Origin: Phaeoceros laevis
Lineage: Eukaryota; Anthocerotophyta; Anthocerotopsida; Notothyladales
Direction: 5' to 3'
DNA: 64,000 nt
Assembly (NCBI GenBank): GCA_049999765.1
Contig: JBNGIQ010009158.1
Coordinates: 36,665 to 100,664 of the forward strand
Both the position numbers and the translations under genes were made by a program. The notes beneath the pieces are model-generated. The model did not search any database. It was not told the origin of the DNA and worked only from the letters and a program-made list of their open reading frames with translations. Shown one piece after another: positions 18,812 to 31,000 of this stretch. The first letter of the stretch is position 1. Every line of letters begins with the position of its first letter.

Positions 18812-19232
18812 AGAGTGCTGAGTGCTCCACCGGTCCCCTTCACTAGACTCCGAACTACCCTCAACAGTAGACTAGTGTGAAAGACGCCTGAGTGCGGCAT
18901 GATATGCGCTGGGCGTGATATAAGTTATGACTCATCAGGTAGGGGTGCTTCATGTGAAGCTTCGAGCAAGTCCTCGCCGTAACTAAGGAACCCGTAACTA
19001 AGGAACGGACTTTGAACACGTTACGCTGCAATTCACCAGGCATACCAAGAGTGACGAAAGTGCCAAAGTAATCACAGAACCTAAGCGTGGTGATCCACAC
19101 AAGTGTTACAAAAAGACCTTCGATCGAGAAGCTTGCCACAGCAAGCTGCACAGAAAAATTATTCAACAAATATCCTGCAGGAAATTTCCACCAGGAAAGT
19201 GCAAGGTAACTCATCAACCGCAGATGGACGGC
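18812..19232. other. Short spacer between PPR and SEC23-like genes
   Basis: About 420 bp holding the PPR promoter and leader and the 3' flank of the SEC23-like gene. No other feature is visible. Confidence 0.4.
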
Positions 19233-21674
19233 CTACACGTTCCGCTGAACAGGCCATTTGGCTGTATGAGAAGGAGGGACCAGCTTCAATTTCCGCATAT
19301 ACTCGAAGAAGCTCAAATCATCTGTTTGTGTGGCTGACTGTGTCAACTTCAACCGTTGCTCTGAAGTCAGACTCTGCAGCTGTGGGAACCTTATCTCCTG
19401 TTCATATGGAGGATCCTTATGACCTGGAATCAGGCGCGACTGCATATACCTAGCAAGTGAGCTACCTTCCTTGAACGCTATGGTTCTAGGAGCTGGAAAC
19501 CGATGTTCAGAAAGCTCCTGAGCTAGCGTCCTGCAGGCAGCCAGAACAGCTGCGCTTTGTGACTCACTTTTGGCAACTTCAGATCCCATCCAGATAAATA
19601 TATCCGTCCCATGATCCAACACAATAGTAGCATCTGTCTGCAAAGCCAAGTCATATGCAGGAAGTTCCTCAAAGGTCCCACCCTCCGAGTGCATAAGGAG
19701 TCGAGGTGCCACCATCCGCAGAGCCAAATCGAAGGAGGCCTGCAGGAACAGGTTGACTAACACTAATCTTTCGTCTTCATGACCAACAATACTTCCCAAC
19801 AGAGGGCCTCGCCTCAAATGCATGAGGAATTCCGGCAAAGCTGCGATTTCACCAGGGAAGTAGAAAAGGTTGGAGTTTGGCATCTGCTTTCCAAACTTCG
19901 TGGCAATGTGCTTCAACCTTTCATCAATAGACAGCTTGATATCGTTTGCATCTCTTGAAGTCTTGGCTCGCAACACCATCTTCTTAGACAACACAACAGC
20001 TAATACCTCCTCATCAATAGACTGCAGATATGCTGTCACACTAGAAGTCGTCCGAAGTCGGACTGTAATGACACGCGTGACACTCTGCTGCTGCATGTTG
20101 GTGTAGCGCACTAGAAACTGAAAATGAACGTATTCATCCTTCAGATTGTTCAGCAACTCCAGTGTCAACGCAAATCCTTGCGTCTCCTCCATGCTGACCA
20201 TTTGAATAGATACAGCTGCATCGCTTTTGTAAACATCTCCAACATCCTGAACGACCTCTTCTCCTGGTCCAATGACTCTTGTCACTCCAACCTCTTTCGG
20301 GCAACGTACTTCCAGTACTCCTCTAAAACCAGTTGATCTTTTTGCCGCTCTCTCTAGGTTCAGACCAAAAGTGTCACCAAAATCGTCATGTATGACGAGC
20401 GCACCTCCTGACGCCTTTGTTAGAGGCTGGACTGTGCCTATATTGACCGGACATGTTCCAGCTACCAATATGTCCACGGCAGTGTCAAGATGCCTTGCCT
20501 CATGCCCCAACTGCTCCATTTGCTTGATTGCTTTCTTCTTCAAGTAAGGGTAAGTGGATTGATCTTTAGGACCAGCCAGGCCTCCCACTCCAAGAGTGTT
20601 AGGACCGCCGGCACAAACTATGACACGACTGCTCCCTCCGGTCCTCCTTACACTGCTTCTAGGCAGGTCTGTTGACAGACCTTCAATAAGAGTAAGTGCA
20701 ACACGGACGGCTGTCCCCATGCAGCGATCTCTGGAGGCTTCTGATAAATCTCCCCGATAGGGCCGAAGAGATGATACAATGGACTGAGCAATCGGCAAGC
20801 AGACGTGAAGTGGAGCAAGGTACACACCAGTTCCATAAATCAGCATCTTCAGCAGCTCCTGAGATGGGGGACCTGACCCTGGAAGCACATCTGCTGAAGC
20901 AAACCCTTGCTCAGACAAGTCATAGACAGAGACTGTTTTCCCATATGTGATGATTCCTACACGAGTTGACGAGGGCAAGGAGTTGAAGAAGTAATGCAAC
21001 GAGCTCTGCAGAAAAGTCAATTGAGACTCATCCACACTCTCGTCCACAATGATCACCACTGGAGCTGACATAGCAGAGTCCGCAACGGACAAAAGCCCAG
21101 ACGCTCGACTCCCGGGCTCGATATAGTCCACAACGGATGTTATAAGCTCAGGCCAGGCCTCCATTTCCCCCAAAATGGATGTCCTGTACTGGTGCTCAAA
21201 ATTGTGTGCCTTTTTACATATGGAACAATCCCATGCCCCTGCATCGGCAGTGATCCTGCAAAACAGGTTAAGATACGCCCCACAGTTCTGACAACGGATC
21301 CCACCGCGATACACTGCTATAGGCCCCGGTACAACCTGTTTCCCGGGAAATACCAACGCTCCCCATCCCAAACTCGCTGTGTTCGCAATGGATTTATCTT
21401 GAAGAATGGACTGGGAAGAAAACAACACAAAGGATGACGACAGGGACACATCAGGGCCGTTACCCTGGTCCCCAGCTCCATGCAAATTTCCTCCCCCGTG
21501 CCCGTTTCCGACCCCAGGAGAGGGCTTGGAAAACTCGGGGAGATGGGCATGCCCCGGGGGAGACGACAGCTCTAGCACAGCATCAGCCTCCGGCCCTACG
21601 GGATTGCCAAACCATGGCGCAACAGGGCCAGCCGGATACAGCTCAACAGGTCTTAAATCCACAGGCGCAGCCAT
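19233..21674 (-). CDS. SEC23-like COPII coat protein
   Basis: An intronless frame of 813 residues with the SEC23/SEC24 layout. After a Gly/Pro-rich N-terminus there is a zinc finger near residues 128-153 (CQNC...CSIC). The trunk domain starts at APVVIIVDESVDESQLTFLQ and contains VGIITYGKTVSVYDL and ILVAGTCPVNIGTVQPLTKA. It is followed by the beta-sandwich GVTRVIGPGE, the helical domain from VLSKKMVLRAKT, and a gelsolin-like end with LDHGTDIFIWMG. Family knowledge places it in the COPII inner coat at ER exit sites, where SEC23 stimulates SAR1 GTPase. The C-terminal cargo and gelsolin layout fits SEC23 rather than SEC24. The long trunk and lack of introns resemble a divergent plant SEC23 subgroup; I do not assign a number. 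Confidence 0.88.
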   Translation of the reverse strand: MAAPVDLRPVELYPAGPVAPWFGNPVGPEADAVLELSSPPGHAHLPEFSKPSPGVGNGHGGGNLHGAGDQGNGPDVSLSSSFVLFSSQSILQDKSIANTASLGWGALVFPGKQVVPGPIAVYRGGIRCQNCGAYLNLFCRITADAGAWDCSICKKAHNFEHQYRTSILGEMEAWPELITSVVDYIEPGSRASGLLSVADSAMSAPVVIIVDESVDESQLTFLQSSLHYFFNSLPSSTRVGIITYGKTVSVYDLSEQGFASADVLPGSGPPSQELLKMLIYGTGVYLAPLHVCLPIAQSIVSSLRPYRGDLSEASRDRCMGTAVRVALTLIEGLSTDLPRSSVRRTGGSSRVIVCAGGPNTLGVGGLAGPKDQSTYPYLKKKAIKQMEQLGHEARHLDTAVDILVAGTCPVNIGTVQPLTKASGGALVIHDDFGDTFGLNLERAAKRSTGFRGVLEVRCPKEVGVTRVIGPGEEVVQDVGDVYKSDAAVSIQMVSMEETQGFALTLELLNNLKDEYVHFQFLVRYTNMQQQSVTRVITVRLRTTSSVTAYLQSIDEEVLAVVLSKKMVLRAKTSRDANDIKLSIDERLKHIATKFGKQMPNSNLFYFPGEIAALPEFLMHLRRGPLLGSIVGHEDERLVLVNLFLQASFDLALRMVAPRLLMHSEGGTFEELPAYDLALQTDATIVLDHGTDIFIWMGSEVAKSESQSAAVLAACRTLAQELSEHRFPAPRTIAFKEGSSLARYMQSRLIPGHKDPPYEQEIRFPQLQSLTSEQRLKLTQSATQTDDLSFFEYMRKLKLVPPSHTAKWPVQRNV

Positions 21675-22950
21675 GGAAGCTCAAAATCCGCACCCTTTGA
21701 TGCCGGCTGTGATCCTGTTGGCGCCTGCATTCCACCCACCTGCTCTATCAGTTCCACACCCCGCTGACCGCACGGACCTTTGCGACCACGCTGGTCGTCC
21801 TAGCCCTAGACCTCCCTAAAGGCCGCCACAAGAGCTTCTGTGCTCTCAAGTCCCCAATCTCCGAGGCCTCAGCAGACGCATGCGCACAGATCTCCATACT
21901 CTCACGAGCTGCACACTGGTTGTCGTAGGGTAGCCTGAAACATAACAGCCCTTCGGACACAAGTCTGTTGGGGCAAGTTACCCCTTTTGCCCGATGGTTT
22001 GACGAGCCTTCGCCAAGGCGTTACTACTTTTGTGGGGAGGAGGTATATTTATCGTGCTTGGGTAAACTAAAGAGTCTAAAGATCACACTGCAACAAAATG
22101 AAAGGTTACAAAAAAATAGTAAATAGTAAATGTTGGTGAAGTAGTGGGATGAAGGCCGTTCCCATTTTCACCTTCCCAGTATCCAGACTCCGGACTCCGG
22201 ACTCCCGACTCCGGACCAGTATTCCCATGCCGAACTACGGGGTAACTATGTCATTTTTACTCCTGGTTACTACATTTTGTGTTAACATTGCCAATACAAC
22301 ATAAGAATACTCCATATTTAACAACGGTTAAGGGGAGCGTAGTTATGCTGTAAAATGGCGCTAACTGTAATAATCTCGGAGTAATAAAATGTAGTTAAAT
22401 TGCCACTTTTCTTGCAGTGAAGGACTCGCTAAATAAGTGTTCACAACAATTGGAAGGAGCCACGAATGCCCTGAACCAGTGAAGATGTGTAACGTGTACA
22501 TCTGCTGTTCATTGGTAAGCCACACAAACACACGAGGCACCCTTTACTACCGTAGGAGGCAATTTTGGACAAAAGTAATGGAGCTCATTTTGCCAAAGGC
22601 TGGTGTCGTCAAGATCATAGATGTTATTCCAAAAATTTTGCATTTGGGGCCAAGTAGCCAGAAAAGTCATTGCTCAAGGTATTGATGTATGGTTATACCG
22701 AGGTCGAGACAAGGATGGCTATATAAGGAAAGTTGGGGACATGCTTACCATCTATCTCATCAGCTTCTTGTATGCTTACTCGGTGAGCAATTGCAGGCTG
22801 CCCTATATTTAATGATGCCGACTGGCGGCCTCCTATTTTAGGTCTGTCGGGCATTTCACTGTCTGCTTAGGTCAGCAGTGAATGCAGCCCCTTTGCTTCT
22901 ACCAACTTCCTGTGTTTCCGGATTTCTTTCCTTTCGACCTGCCTTTCAGC
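21675..22950. other. Spacer upstream of the SEC23-like gene
   Basis: It contains the SEC23 promoter, a segment at 21934-21979 that recurs upstream of MurE, and a short (ACTCCGG)n-like tract near 22187-22217. The rest is AT-rich, with open frames under 85 codons that I do not believe. Confidence 0.4.
21934..21979. repeat. Dispersed upstream repeat, copy 1
   Basis: The 24-bp block starting CCTGAAACATAACAGCCCTT and the block CTGTTGGGGCAAGTT also occur together at 35220-35275. This copy lies about 260 bp upstream of the SEC23-like start; the other lies about 70-120 bp upstream of MurE. Confidence 0.75.
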
Positions 22951-23356
22951 ATGTCGGATGGTGAGGACTACGAAGTGGAAACCATTCTTTGAGAGCAGTG
23001 GACACGCGCCACTCGGCAAATTCCAGCACGGCATGAGTTCCTTGTGAAGTGGCTGGATTACTCTCTTTCAGCCAATCCTCAGGACGCTACTGAAAGAGGA
23101 TAATCAAGCCACTTCACGAGGAACTCAAGGCCCTTAGGTAAGAAAAAGAAGGAGCGGTAGGAATCAAACAACAAAAATTAGCATAGGTAGAGAAAGTCCT
23201 TAGATCGAGTCAAGGCCGCAGTCGAATTGCCGCACGGTTGGCACGTGCCCATATCGTTGAAATAAATTCATTCATTCAAGGCATGGTGGAGGTTGCCGAG
23301 TGGCGCACATCTGCTGCTCCTGGAGAATGGTCTCCATTTCGTAGTCCTCACCATCC
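22951..23356. pseudogene. Inverted pair of chromodomain relics
   Basis: On the plus strand, 22951-23070 reads MSDGEDYEVETIL, a stop, then EQWTRATRQIPARHEFLVKW and LDYS, which is a chromodomain (YEVE..L..R...G..EFLVKW pattern). A second, inverted copy lies from 23356 back to about 23091, reading DGEDYEMETIL before the same VKWLDY block but interrupted by about 150 bp of unrelated DNA. Both are broken. Chromodomains occur at the integrase C-terminus of Ty3/gypsy chromoviruses and in some host proteins. With no other retroelement domains visible I call this debris of unknown parent. Confidence 0.7.
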
Positions 23357-24151
23357 TTACTTATTGAAACAAGCACACACTTATTGAAATCTATATACCT
23401 TTAGAGCATGAACCTAGGAAAAGAAAAAATTGCCTTGTTTGAGGAAAGTGCCAGACATGGTGTCGTGAATGTCATGGATTCATGTGTTGCTGTAAGTGTT
23501 GGTTAGCTACTACTGTAAGTGTTAGCTAGCCATATCTGCCACACATAACAAGAAAAGGGCCATTATTACAGCGGCCAATTACAACGCGTTTTTGGCGTTT
23601 TACAGCGTTTTTTGGAGAAATTACAACTTTACAACGGCCTTGGTCGCCGGGGCCCTTCCGTTGCTAATGTCAGAGTAATCTTCTGTTGTTGCCGATGTAA
23701 TCGGGTTTGTTGTAAAGCCGTTGTAACAAGCCCGCATTGTACTGCGCCGTAATCGGACCCGGTCTGCTGCCCGGTCTGGGCAGATAAAACGTACAGGTAA
23801 AAGTGAAAAGGTAAAAAGTAAAAGGGAAAACGTATATGATAAATAGTAAAAGATCAAATATAAAAGAGATTATTTTTAACCTTTTACTATCCATTTTACT
23901 ACGGCTTACAAGGCCGTTTAATCGGGCTAACGTCGCCGTCGTTTTCCTGTTTACTACGTAGTTGTTTCCGTGTTTACCACAGCGTTACAAACCTGCCCTT
24001 CAATGACTTTGTAACCAGCTCTACAACACTTTTACAACGAATTGGTTACAACGCCATCCGTCGTAAAATGACATGAAAAACGCAAAACTGGCTGTCTGGC
24101 TGACCCCTACAACTAGCCTACTAAACAAAACACCAAAATGGCAGCCTGCCT

Positions 24152-24332
24152 GACCAATCTGGCTGCCTGCCTACCCCCTACAACCAATCTGACTGCCTGG
24201 CTGCCCCCTACAACCAATCTGGCTGCCTGGTTGCCCCCTACAACCAATCTGGCTGCCTGGNNNNNNNNNNCCAATCTGGCTGCCTGGTTGCCCCCTACAA
24301 CCAATCTGGCTGCCTGGCTGCCCCCTACAACC
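24152..24332. repeat. 30-bp minisatellite with internal gap
   Basis: About six visible copies of a 30-bp unit starting CAATCTGGCTGCCTGGTTGC, interrupted by ten N at 24261-24270. Because 30 is a multiple of three, open frames run through it on both strands (for example repeats of NLAAWLPPTT), but these are artefacts of the repeat. Confidence 0.9.
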
Positions 24333-25025
24333 AGCTTGCCTACACAAAAAACCAAAGATGGCAGCCTGCCTGACCCCTACAATCAACCTCCTACACTCAG
24401 CTCTCATTCTCCATGTCATCAATAGTCTCCACAATGGTCTCCACATAGTGCAGAGCACTATGGAAGGAGTTGCCTCACCACTGTCCTCAACAATGTCCAC
24501 CTCAACCTGTGGTTCCACACCCTTGCTGATGCCCCCTTCCTCATGCTCCAGACCAGCCTCAAATCTTTTACCTGCAAAGGTGGCGAATCCGAGTCAGGAT
24601 TCGCAAACAGCAGCAATTTCTACGGCTTCTCCTACCTACAACGAAGGCAACACGAATTAGGCCCAACCTTGCATATAAAAAAATCACTAAGCAGAGATGC
24701 CCATGTACTTACCTGGTCGTTCGGATAGGCCTTTCATGTACTTCAATGTCCAATCCATCACTGTCCCAGCAGCCTGCCTCCGGCAAATTTCCGCTGTAAG
24801 CATGTATGGCGGTAAAAAAATGTCAGTAGTGCACGTCTTCACATGCCATACCAGGAATGCAAACTATGGCCTAGGCAACGACAACCGCACGACTAGATTC
24901 TCCTCATGCCTTGGCAGCCTCAAAAACCAAAATCGAGCAACTGCCAGCCCTCTCGAACAGAAAACCAATGTTGTGAAGTTCAAAAAAAGGTTTGAACTCC
25001 GGGCAAACGTCCCCCAATCGCTACT

Positions 25026-25235
25026 GGGATAGGGGGCGTTTGCCATACTAGTAAATTAATAACCTGGGGTGAATCAGTACCGGGATGGGGGGCGTACTAA
25101 TAAGTTAGTAACTCCACCATGAATCAGCATTGGGATGAGGGGCGTGCTAGTTAGTTAGTAACTCCACCATGAATCACTGGGATGGGGGGCATACTAGTAA
25201 ATTAGTAACTCCACCATAAATAGCACTGGGATGTT
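25026..25235. repeat. About 50-bp tandem repeat array
   Basis: Four diverged copies starting near 25026, 25083, 25132 and 25179 share GGGATGGGGGGCGTACTA and AGTAACTCCACCATGAATCA. It lies inside the CACTA-like element. Confidence 0.8.
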
Positions 25236-25645
25236 TGGCCCCCATCCCCAGTGTTGATTCACTATTCTGTAGGAACTATTATTGCCTGTGGTGAAACAAC
25301 ACGCCTTGCCGTGCCATGTAAAACCAAGGCTGGTGTGACAGCCAGCCCCGCTCGGGCTTTCTCATATGCACAAGCCAAGCCCCAAGATTGAGCTAGGGCC
25401 ACGTGCCACTGGGCACTTCCGCCATGTGGGTAGCCGTGCCCTTGACCATGGCAGCGCCTCGTCGCAGCCTGCCCGGCCCCTTGTGGTGAAACCCACAAGC
25501 AAGTCCGTTGGATATGAGCTTATGCACGTACGCCACGTGGCCGGGGTTGAGGCGGTGGCCGACGGACACACCTACTTTTCACCCTGGACCCAGAAACCCC
25601 AATGCCAGCGCGCCACGTAACAATCACGAAGTAAACCCAGCACGG

Positions 25646-25853
25646 GCGTCCATGCCCGGGTGGTCATGGAACCGGGCGCAATCCGGCATCCCTTGTAGCG
25701 ATGCTGTTATTTTTACAACGGCAAACAACGACGCTGTAAATGCATTGTAGCGTCCATGCCCGGGTGGGCATGGAACCGGGCACAACCCGGCATCCCTTGT
25801 AGCGATGCTGTTATTTTTACAACAGCAAACAGCGAGCGTTTTTGGTCGTTGTA
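25646..25853. repeat. 104-bp tandem duplication
   Basis: Two copies starting at 25646 and 25750 with GCGTCCATGCCCGGGTGG and running through GGCATCCCTTGTAGCGATGC. They are part of the right half of the CACTA-like element. Confidence 0.85.
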
Positions 25854-27090
25854 TTTGTCTACAACGACCAACAACGATGCTGTAAATGCATTGTAATTCG
25901 TCAAATTACAACGTTTGACCTTCTTACAGTTTTACAGCGTGCTGTAGGAACGCTGTAACGTCGCTACAGCGCGCTGTAGTAATGGCCCTTTTCTTGTTGT
26001 GATACTATAGCTACACAAGAAACTTGCGCCTGGCAAACAAAGTGCTTAAAAGCTAAAGTGCTTGAACTTTAATATCTCCTTAATATGATGAGCAAGTCAC
26101 CACATCCCAATAGCTCGATACGTGCTCAACTTGTGAGTGGGCCTTATAGATCTAGACCTTGGGCCACAACATCCTTCAACCCCCGCCATCAAGAACTTTG
26201 AAAACTATAGCCGTGTCACCCAGTAAAAGTGCCGATGAAATTTGCTAAAAACAAACTTTGAAAATGTTGTAAAAACGTTGAACAGCTTGATATGACATTC
26301 ATTCTTGGCTGGTTTACTGCTGGTCATGTGTTGATACAGGTTAATGTTGGGCAGGTGTCTTACCGTAGATAAGTTGGTTAATTATTGCATTTGCCTGCGT
26401 GGCAGTAGTAAGGTAATTAGAAAATTTTCAAAATCCTTTTCTAGCCTTTTTCTTTATGAGTTTTTGTCCAAATGCAGCATACATAGCCAACTCTTTGCCG
26501 GGATTCTAGTAAGATTTACGGCCAGTGCAAGCTTTTGCATTCAAGGCATAGCTGCTACCCAACTCGATGACGTAGCTGGTTAGCAGGAGAGAAGTGGCAG
26601 GGCTTTAGCAGGAACCCAACAGCTAGGGCATGTAGTCTTTGCAAGTTCCATCTTTAGGTTAGGACATTGCGCCAGTCAGTGTTGCTGTAATCGCTTTATA
26701 TGTGAATCTACATGTTGTCATTTGATACTCTATGGAACCGTGTCGACCTCCTCAAATAAAATCACATCACATCACACATCACATACTCGCGTGCACTATC
26801 ATTTGGGACCAAAGCAGGACTCACCTGTTCACGGGTTCTCAAGCATTCATTCTCTTTTGAGTTTTCGCATTCGCTTTAAGGCATACGCATACGACTTTAG
26901 TAAGAGTGTTTGAGTGATTGTTTTTTGGTTATTTTGTGCTCTTTTCGCGTGATTTCTACTTGTCATGCGCTGCCGTTCATCTTCCAGACTTGAATGTGCT
27001 AAGCATGTACTAACATGATTATTAAAGTTTACGCGTGTGTTTTGTTTGACATGATGTCATGCCCACATGACCCTGCACGATAGCCCGGCT

Positions 27091-27265
27091 GAAATTTTGT
27101 CTTGTTGGGCTCTTTACCACTAATGTACGCCCAATTTAGAAAGCAACCAAGTTGCTACACACTATAGAGTTGATGAACCCATATGACATTTTTGTTTTGT
27201 TGGGCTCTTTATCAGCTATGCACGCCCACTTTAGAAAGCAACCAAGTTGCTACAAACTATGGGAA
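27091..27265. repeat. About 95-bp direct duplication
   Basis: Two copies share TTGTTGGGCTCTTTA and AGAAAGCAACCAAGTTGCTA, offset by roughly 95 bp. Confidence 0.8.
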
Positions 27266-27365
27266 GTGACATTAAGAGTCATTAGGCAATGCTAGACAGC
27301 CACACAAACTAGGTCACGGCAAAGTCCCTGTTGGCCGTGAGCGTGCCACGGGTTGTCCGTCACTT

Positions 27366-27515
27366 TTTTTGCATGAACTTTGCGGGCCCCGTCGTGGCCC
27401 TCCGACGGCGAACTTGGCATGGGCGGATTTTGGGATTTTTTGCGTGAACTGTGCAGGCGTGCAGGCCCAGTCGTGGCCCTCCGACGGCGAACTTAGCATT
27501 GGCGGATTTTGGGTT
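27366..27515. repeat. About 70-bp direct duplication
   Basis: Two GC-rich copies share GTCGTGGCCCTCCGACGGCG followed by AACTT and GGCGGATTTTGG. Confidence 0.8.
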
Positions 27516-28037
27516 TTAACGTTTGTGGTTTAGGTTTGGGTTTTATATCTTTACATTTTAAAATCGCCGCCGGCGACGGTGAACTTCGAGTTGGCCGCGG
27601 CCGCTCCGACGGGTTGTCCAGAGGGCTCTGACGGACAACCGTCCGGCCGGGACGGCCCCCTAATTAAAATAATAATATATATAAGATCTTACGAACTGCC
27701 CGCGGCTTCACGTTCACCACCTCGTACTGGCAAGCACCAGGTCTAGGTCTGCTGGTTTCGCCACAGGTACGTGTCCCTGGAGAGAGATGTGGCAAGCAGC
27801 AGGGGACTATAGGCCCGCGGAACCGACGAGGAATTGCTAGGCCTGCGGGGCATATACAATGTTTTCCACTTATCCACATGCATAATATTATCCCGGTGCC
27901 TCGGAGGCTCGGACCTTCTTATTCACGGATTCCTAATGTAGCCAGGTGCAGGGGGAACACAAAAGTGGTGGAATCCAGGGTGGAGGAATCTTGCATTTCT
28001 GCCGACCGGTACAATATATGCATTCATGAACTCGTAC

Positions 28038-31000
28038 TCATTCGAATTCGGAGATCACGACCAGAGAATCGCCATGCTTGAAGGTGAGGGGCAGCCTCTT
28101 GTTACTCGGATTAAGCACCTGATTCATCAACCAACATAAAGAGTTTGTCATGGCTGCAACTTGTGCATGTGAGGTACAAGTTTGGAGTAACTCGGTCAAG
28201 AGTCTCACTGTTTGGTCACCTTGACCATATCCGACAGCAACCTCGCTCCGAAGAGCAGCCCTTTCTGAGAGCTCAGCAAAAGAAGCTGCCTCTCCATCCT
28301 TCAGGTAATTTCCAATGTCCTGATTGAACGCAGACAACTACAAGTGATCATCTGTCACTCTCAAAAGTCTGGAGGTAAGAAGGCTGTGATAGGGGGACAC
28401 CCACCTTGACATATATCTCATTGCCCCAAGAGTTCAATAGCTCCGTCCAGACATCATTCAGCTCACTGTGCTCCGTCACTGCACACTCCACATTCAGCTT
28501 GCATCATTCGTTCTACCAAGCGTGGAACTACTTTCTTCTCGAGAGGACCACGTGTTTATTGACAAGCCACTGTTTGATCACCTTGTGATGTTACAAGTCC
28601 TGTTAACTCACTGGTGCCAATGAAAGACAGAGACCTCTGGCTTCTAACCACCTGCCATGGATCCAGATATCGCCATATCTCGTCAAAGCTGATGCAAGGA
28701 GGGGAGTTAAGGAAGTGTCTCTTGGATAGAGCTTACCTGCTTTCCGAGCTTTGTGTCAACAAACTCCGCAACCAATGTTGCCACCTGAGGAAAGGTGACG
28801 TTATATAAAATGCCAGGGGAACTTCAATAGCAAGAATCCCTACACCACCACCCTGCATTTTTTTACCTTGACGTGATGCTTCTTGCACAAAGCTTCAGCC
28901 AGAAGAAGGGCAAACACAGATTGCTTGTCTGGCTTTGACGCATCTGTCTCGAAAAAGTAGTAAGAAGAAATAAAATGGCCTCATCAGATTTCTACGTGCA
29001 CAGACATGACCACTGTAGAGCCCACTGAAGGAAATTCAGAAAATCGAGCAGATGGCGGTAGTACCTCCGACATGCCACCCTTTATCTGCAATCACCACTA
29101 TGGACAGTGGCAGCTGTTCTGTTTCTTCCCCATGGTGATGTGGGTGAGAACCTTTGGGTGCTGCCTTGGAGACTGCATCTTTACCCATGATAGCGTTTTT
29201 CAAATCTGTACGGCTCATGGGATTTCCAATCTGCCATCATGTTGACAAGGTTTTCAAGAGCATTCTAAGTCACGAGCATTCCTTAGTCAGGACCAAAGGT
29301 TCACATGTAAAGTAACAAGCTGCACTTCAACTTCACGGTGTTATCCACATTTCCTCTTCACCGTACCTTGTGGATCACCTTCACATTTTTTAGAGGACGG
29401 GTGACACGCCTGTCCATAGCAATAATCCTTTGGTCAATAGGTGCCTCCGCCAAAATTATCTGGCCAACCCAGCTGGTCAGATGCTAAATGAGTACAATTG
29501 CTTGACTCTTGACGATGGTAGGCAGCATAATCAGTCCACTTGTCTCGTACCAGCTCACTGCAAGGTCCCACGTAGTCATCATATTCTAGCACCATTTCAC
29601 TCACACCAGGTCGCCAGCCCAGCATAACAATCCGCTCCTTCTTGGGTGTGAACCAATCAGCCGTCTACGGAACAACAAATGGGCACTTGAAGTTAGTTGT
29701 TTGTACCAGAACATCGCCAGAAAGGATAACAAACACCCTGAAACATCACAACAAGTATCTAACCATTCAATGCAATACAAGGTCAAGCATATGAAACAGT
29801 AGGCATGCCAACCTTAGAGAGTGCTTTTTCATGTCTCTCAGCAGAATTTCCCAGATCTTTTGACAACAGGGTGTCATAGTCATAAACTGCAGGAGCACCA
29901 CTAGATGATTTCTCAAGGTGAGCCATGGTCTCCCGGTACTTTTTTGCTGTTTCCATAAGCTCCTCAGGGGGATTCTTGTGTGTGTTTTTGGGGCAAACGA
30001 GTAGCAACTGATGACAAGAAGCCAACGACCACTGAAATGATCACCTGACAAGATATAAAGCTGAAGAAAGCGCATTCATCGAACCTGCAGCACAATTGCA
30101 CCTGACAGACCACAACTGTCGACATTGCTTCTCAGATTCAAACCTTGTCAGATTCTTGCAAAATTAGATAGTCCTTTGGATGGAAATCCAACTTGCCCTC
30201 ACGGATCATGCCGCAAACCACTGCCTGCAGTCAACTGTGTGTAACTGCTGAAGATACACCAGTGTACTTGCTGTAAAATATTCGCATAACAAATCAAGGG
30301 TTTATTGCACCTCAGGAAATCCCCGGCGTACATGTCGATAAGGGATGCCGGCAAGATTTGGATAACTTCTGAGATTTATGTCAACCTCCTCTGCCAGGTC
30401 ATTACTTTCTACCATCAGCAGGTAGTAGAGAGGCCATTATCATTGGAAAACACAACCAGAACACTGCATTCTAATCACAAACACTCCAATCTCTTCACAA
30501 AAAAGAAACACCATTTGCATATCTGGGTACTTGCTTCCATGATCAAGAAGTTGCTGGTACACATCAATCAGACCCCGTTGGCGTGAACATTGTACAAAAA
30601 GCTTGGCAGCAAGATTTTGGACTGGGCTAACTTTGAGACCGAGTAGAGACTTCAAAAGGTCTGCAGTGCTACCCTTGGATACCTGTAACGTCCAAGTAAG
30701 AAAACGTCATGGTCAGAAGATCAGAAAATTAGAGTTTTTTCAACATGCACATTCACGACTAGGGTAGACAAACAACCTCAACGACAAAATTTCCAGATGA
30801 GTTTTCCAGGAGAGGCTGAAGGGCTAACACAGAAAGCACAATATCAGCATCTGATTCATACCTGCAATCAAGTGAGAGAGGATAGCAGATAGTTGGAACT
30901 GAGGATTCATGGATTTTTTCTGCAGAGACTCATGTGTATAAAACTAGGTGTCCGGGCCTTTTACTAGAACCCACATGACCAGATAGGGATCCTTACATGT

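Larger units (their letters stand above)
23544..26001. mobile_element. Non-autonomous CACTA-like (En/Spm) DNA transposon
   Basis: The left end begins CATAACAAGAAAAGGGCCAT and the right end is its inverted match, reading CACAACAAGAAAAGGGCCAT on the opposite strand; both continue into TACAGCG. This closely resembles the plant CACTA terminus CACTACAAGAAAA. Both ends are rich in short subterminal motifs (ACAGCG, TTACAACG) in both orientations, as expected for this superfamily. No transposase frame is visible, so it is non-autonomous. It holds a 30-bp minisatellite, a 50-bp repeat array and a 104-bp duplication. A 3-bp target-site duplication is not clear (ACA left, ATA right). Confidence 0.75.
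26002..28037. other. Repeat-rich spacer
   Basis: No gene is evident. It holds two direct duplications (27091-27265 and 27366-27515), a GC-rich patch with GACGG/CCGTC inverted words near 27540-27660, and a run of ATCACATCACA repeats near 26761. Confidence 0.4.

Noticed and set aside
24113-24355. Open frames of repeated NLAAWLPPTT-like residues on both strands
   Set aside because: They come from the 30-bp minisatellite, whose period is a multiple of three, not from a protein.
23544-26001. LTR retrotransposon interpretation of the repeat region
   Set aside because: The ends are inverted, not direct, and lack TG...CA; no gag or pol fragments are visible.
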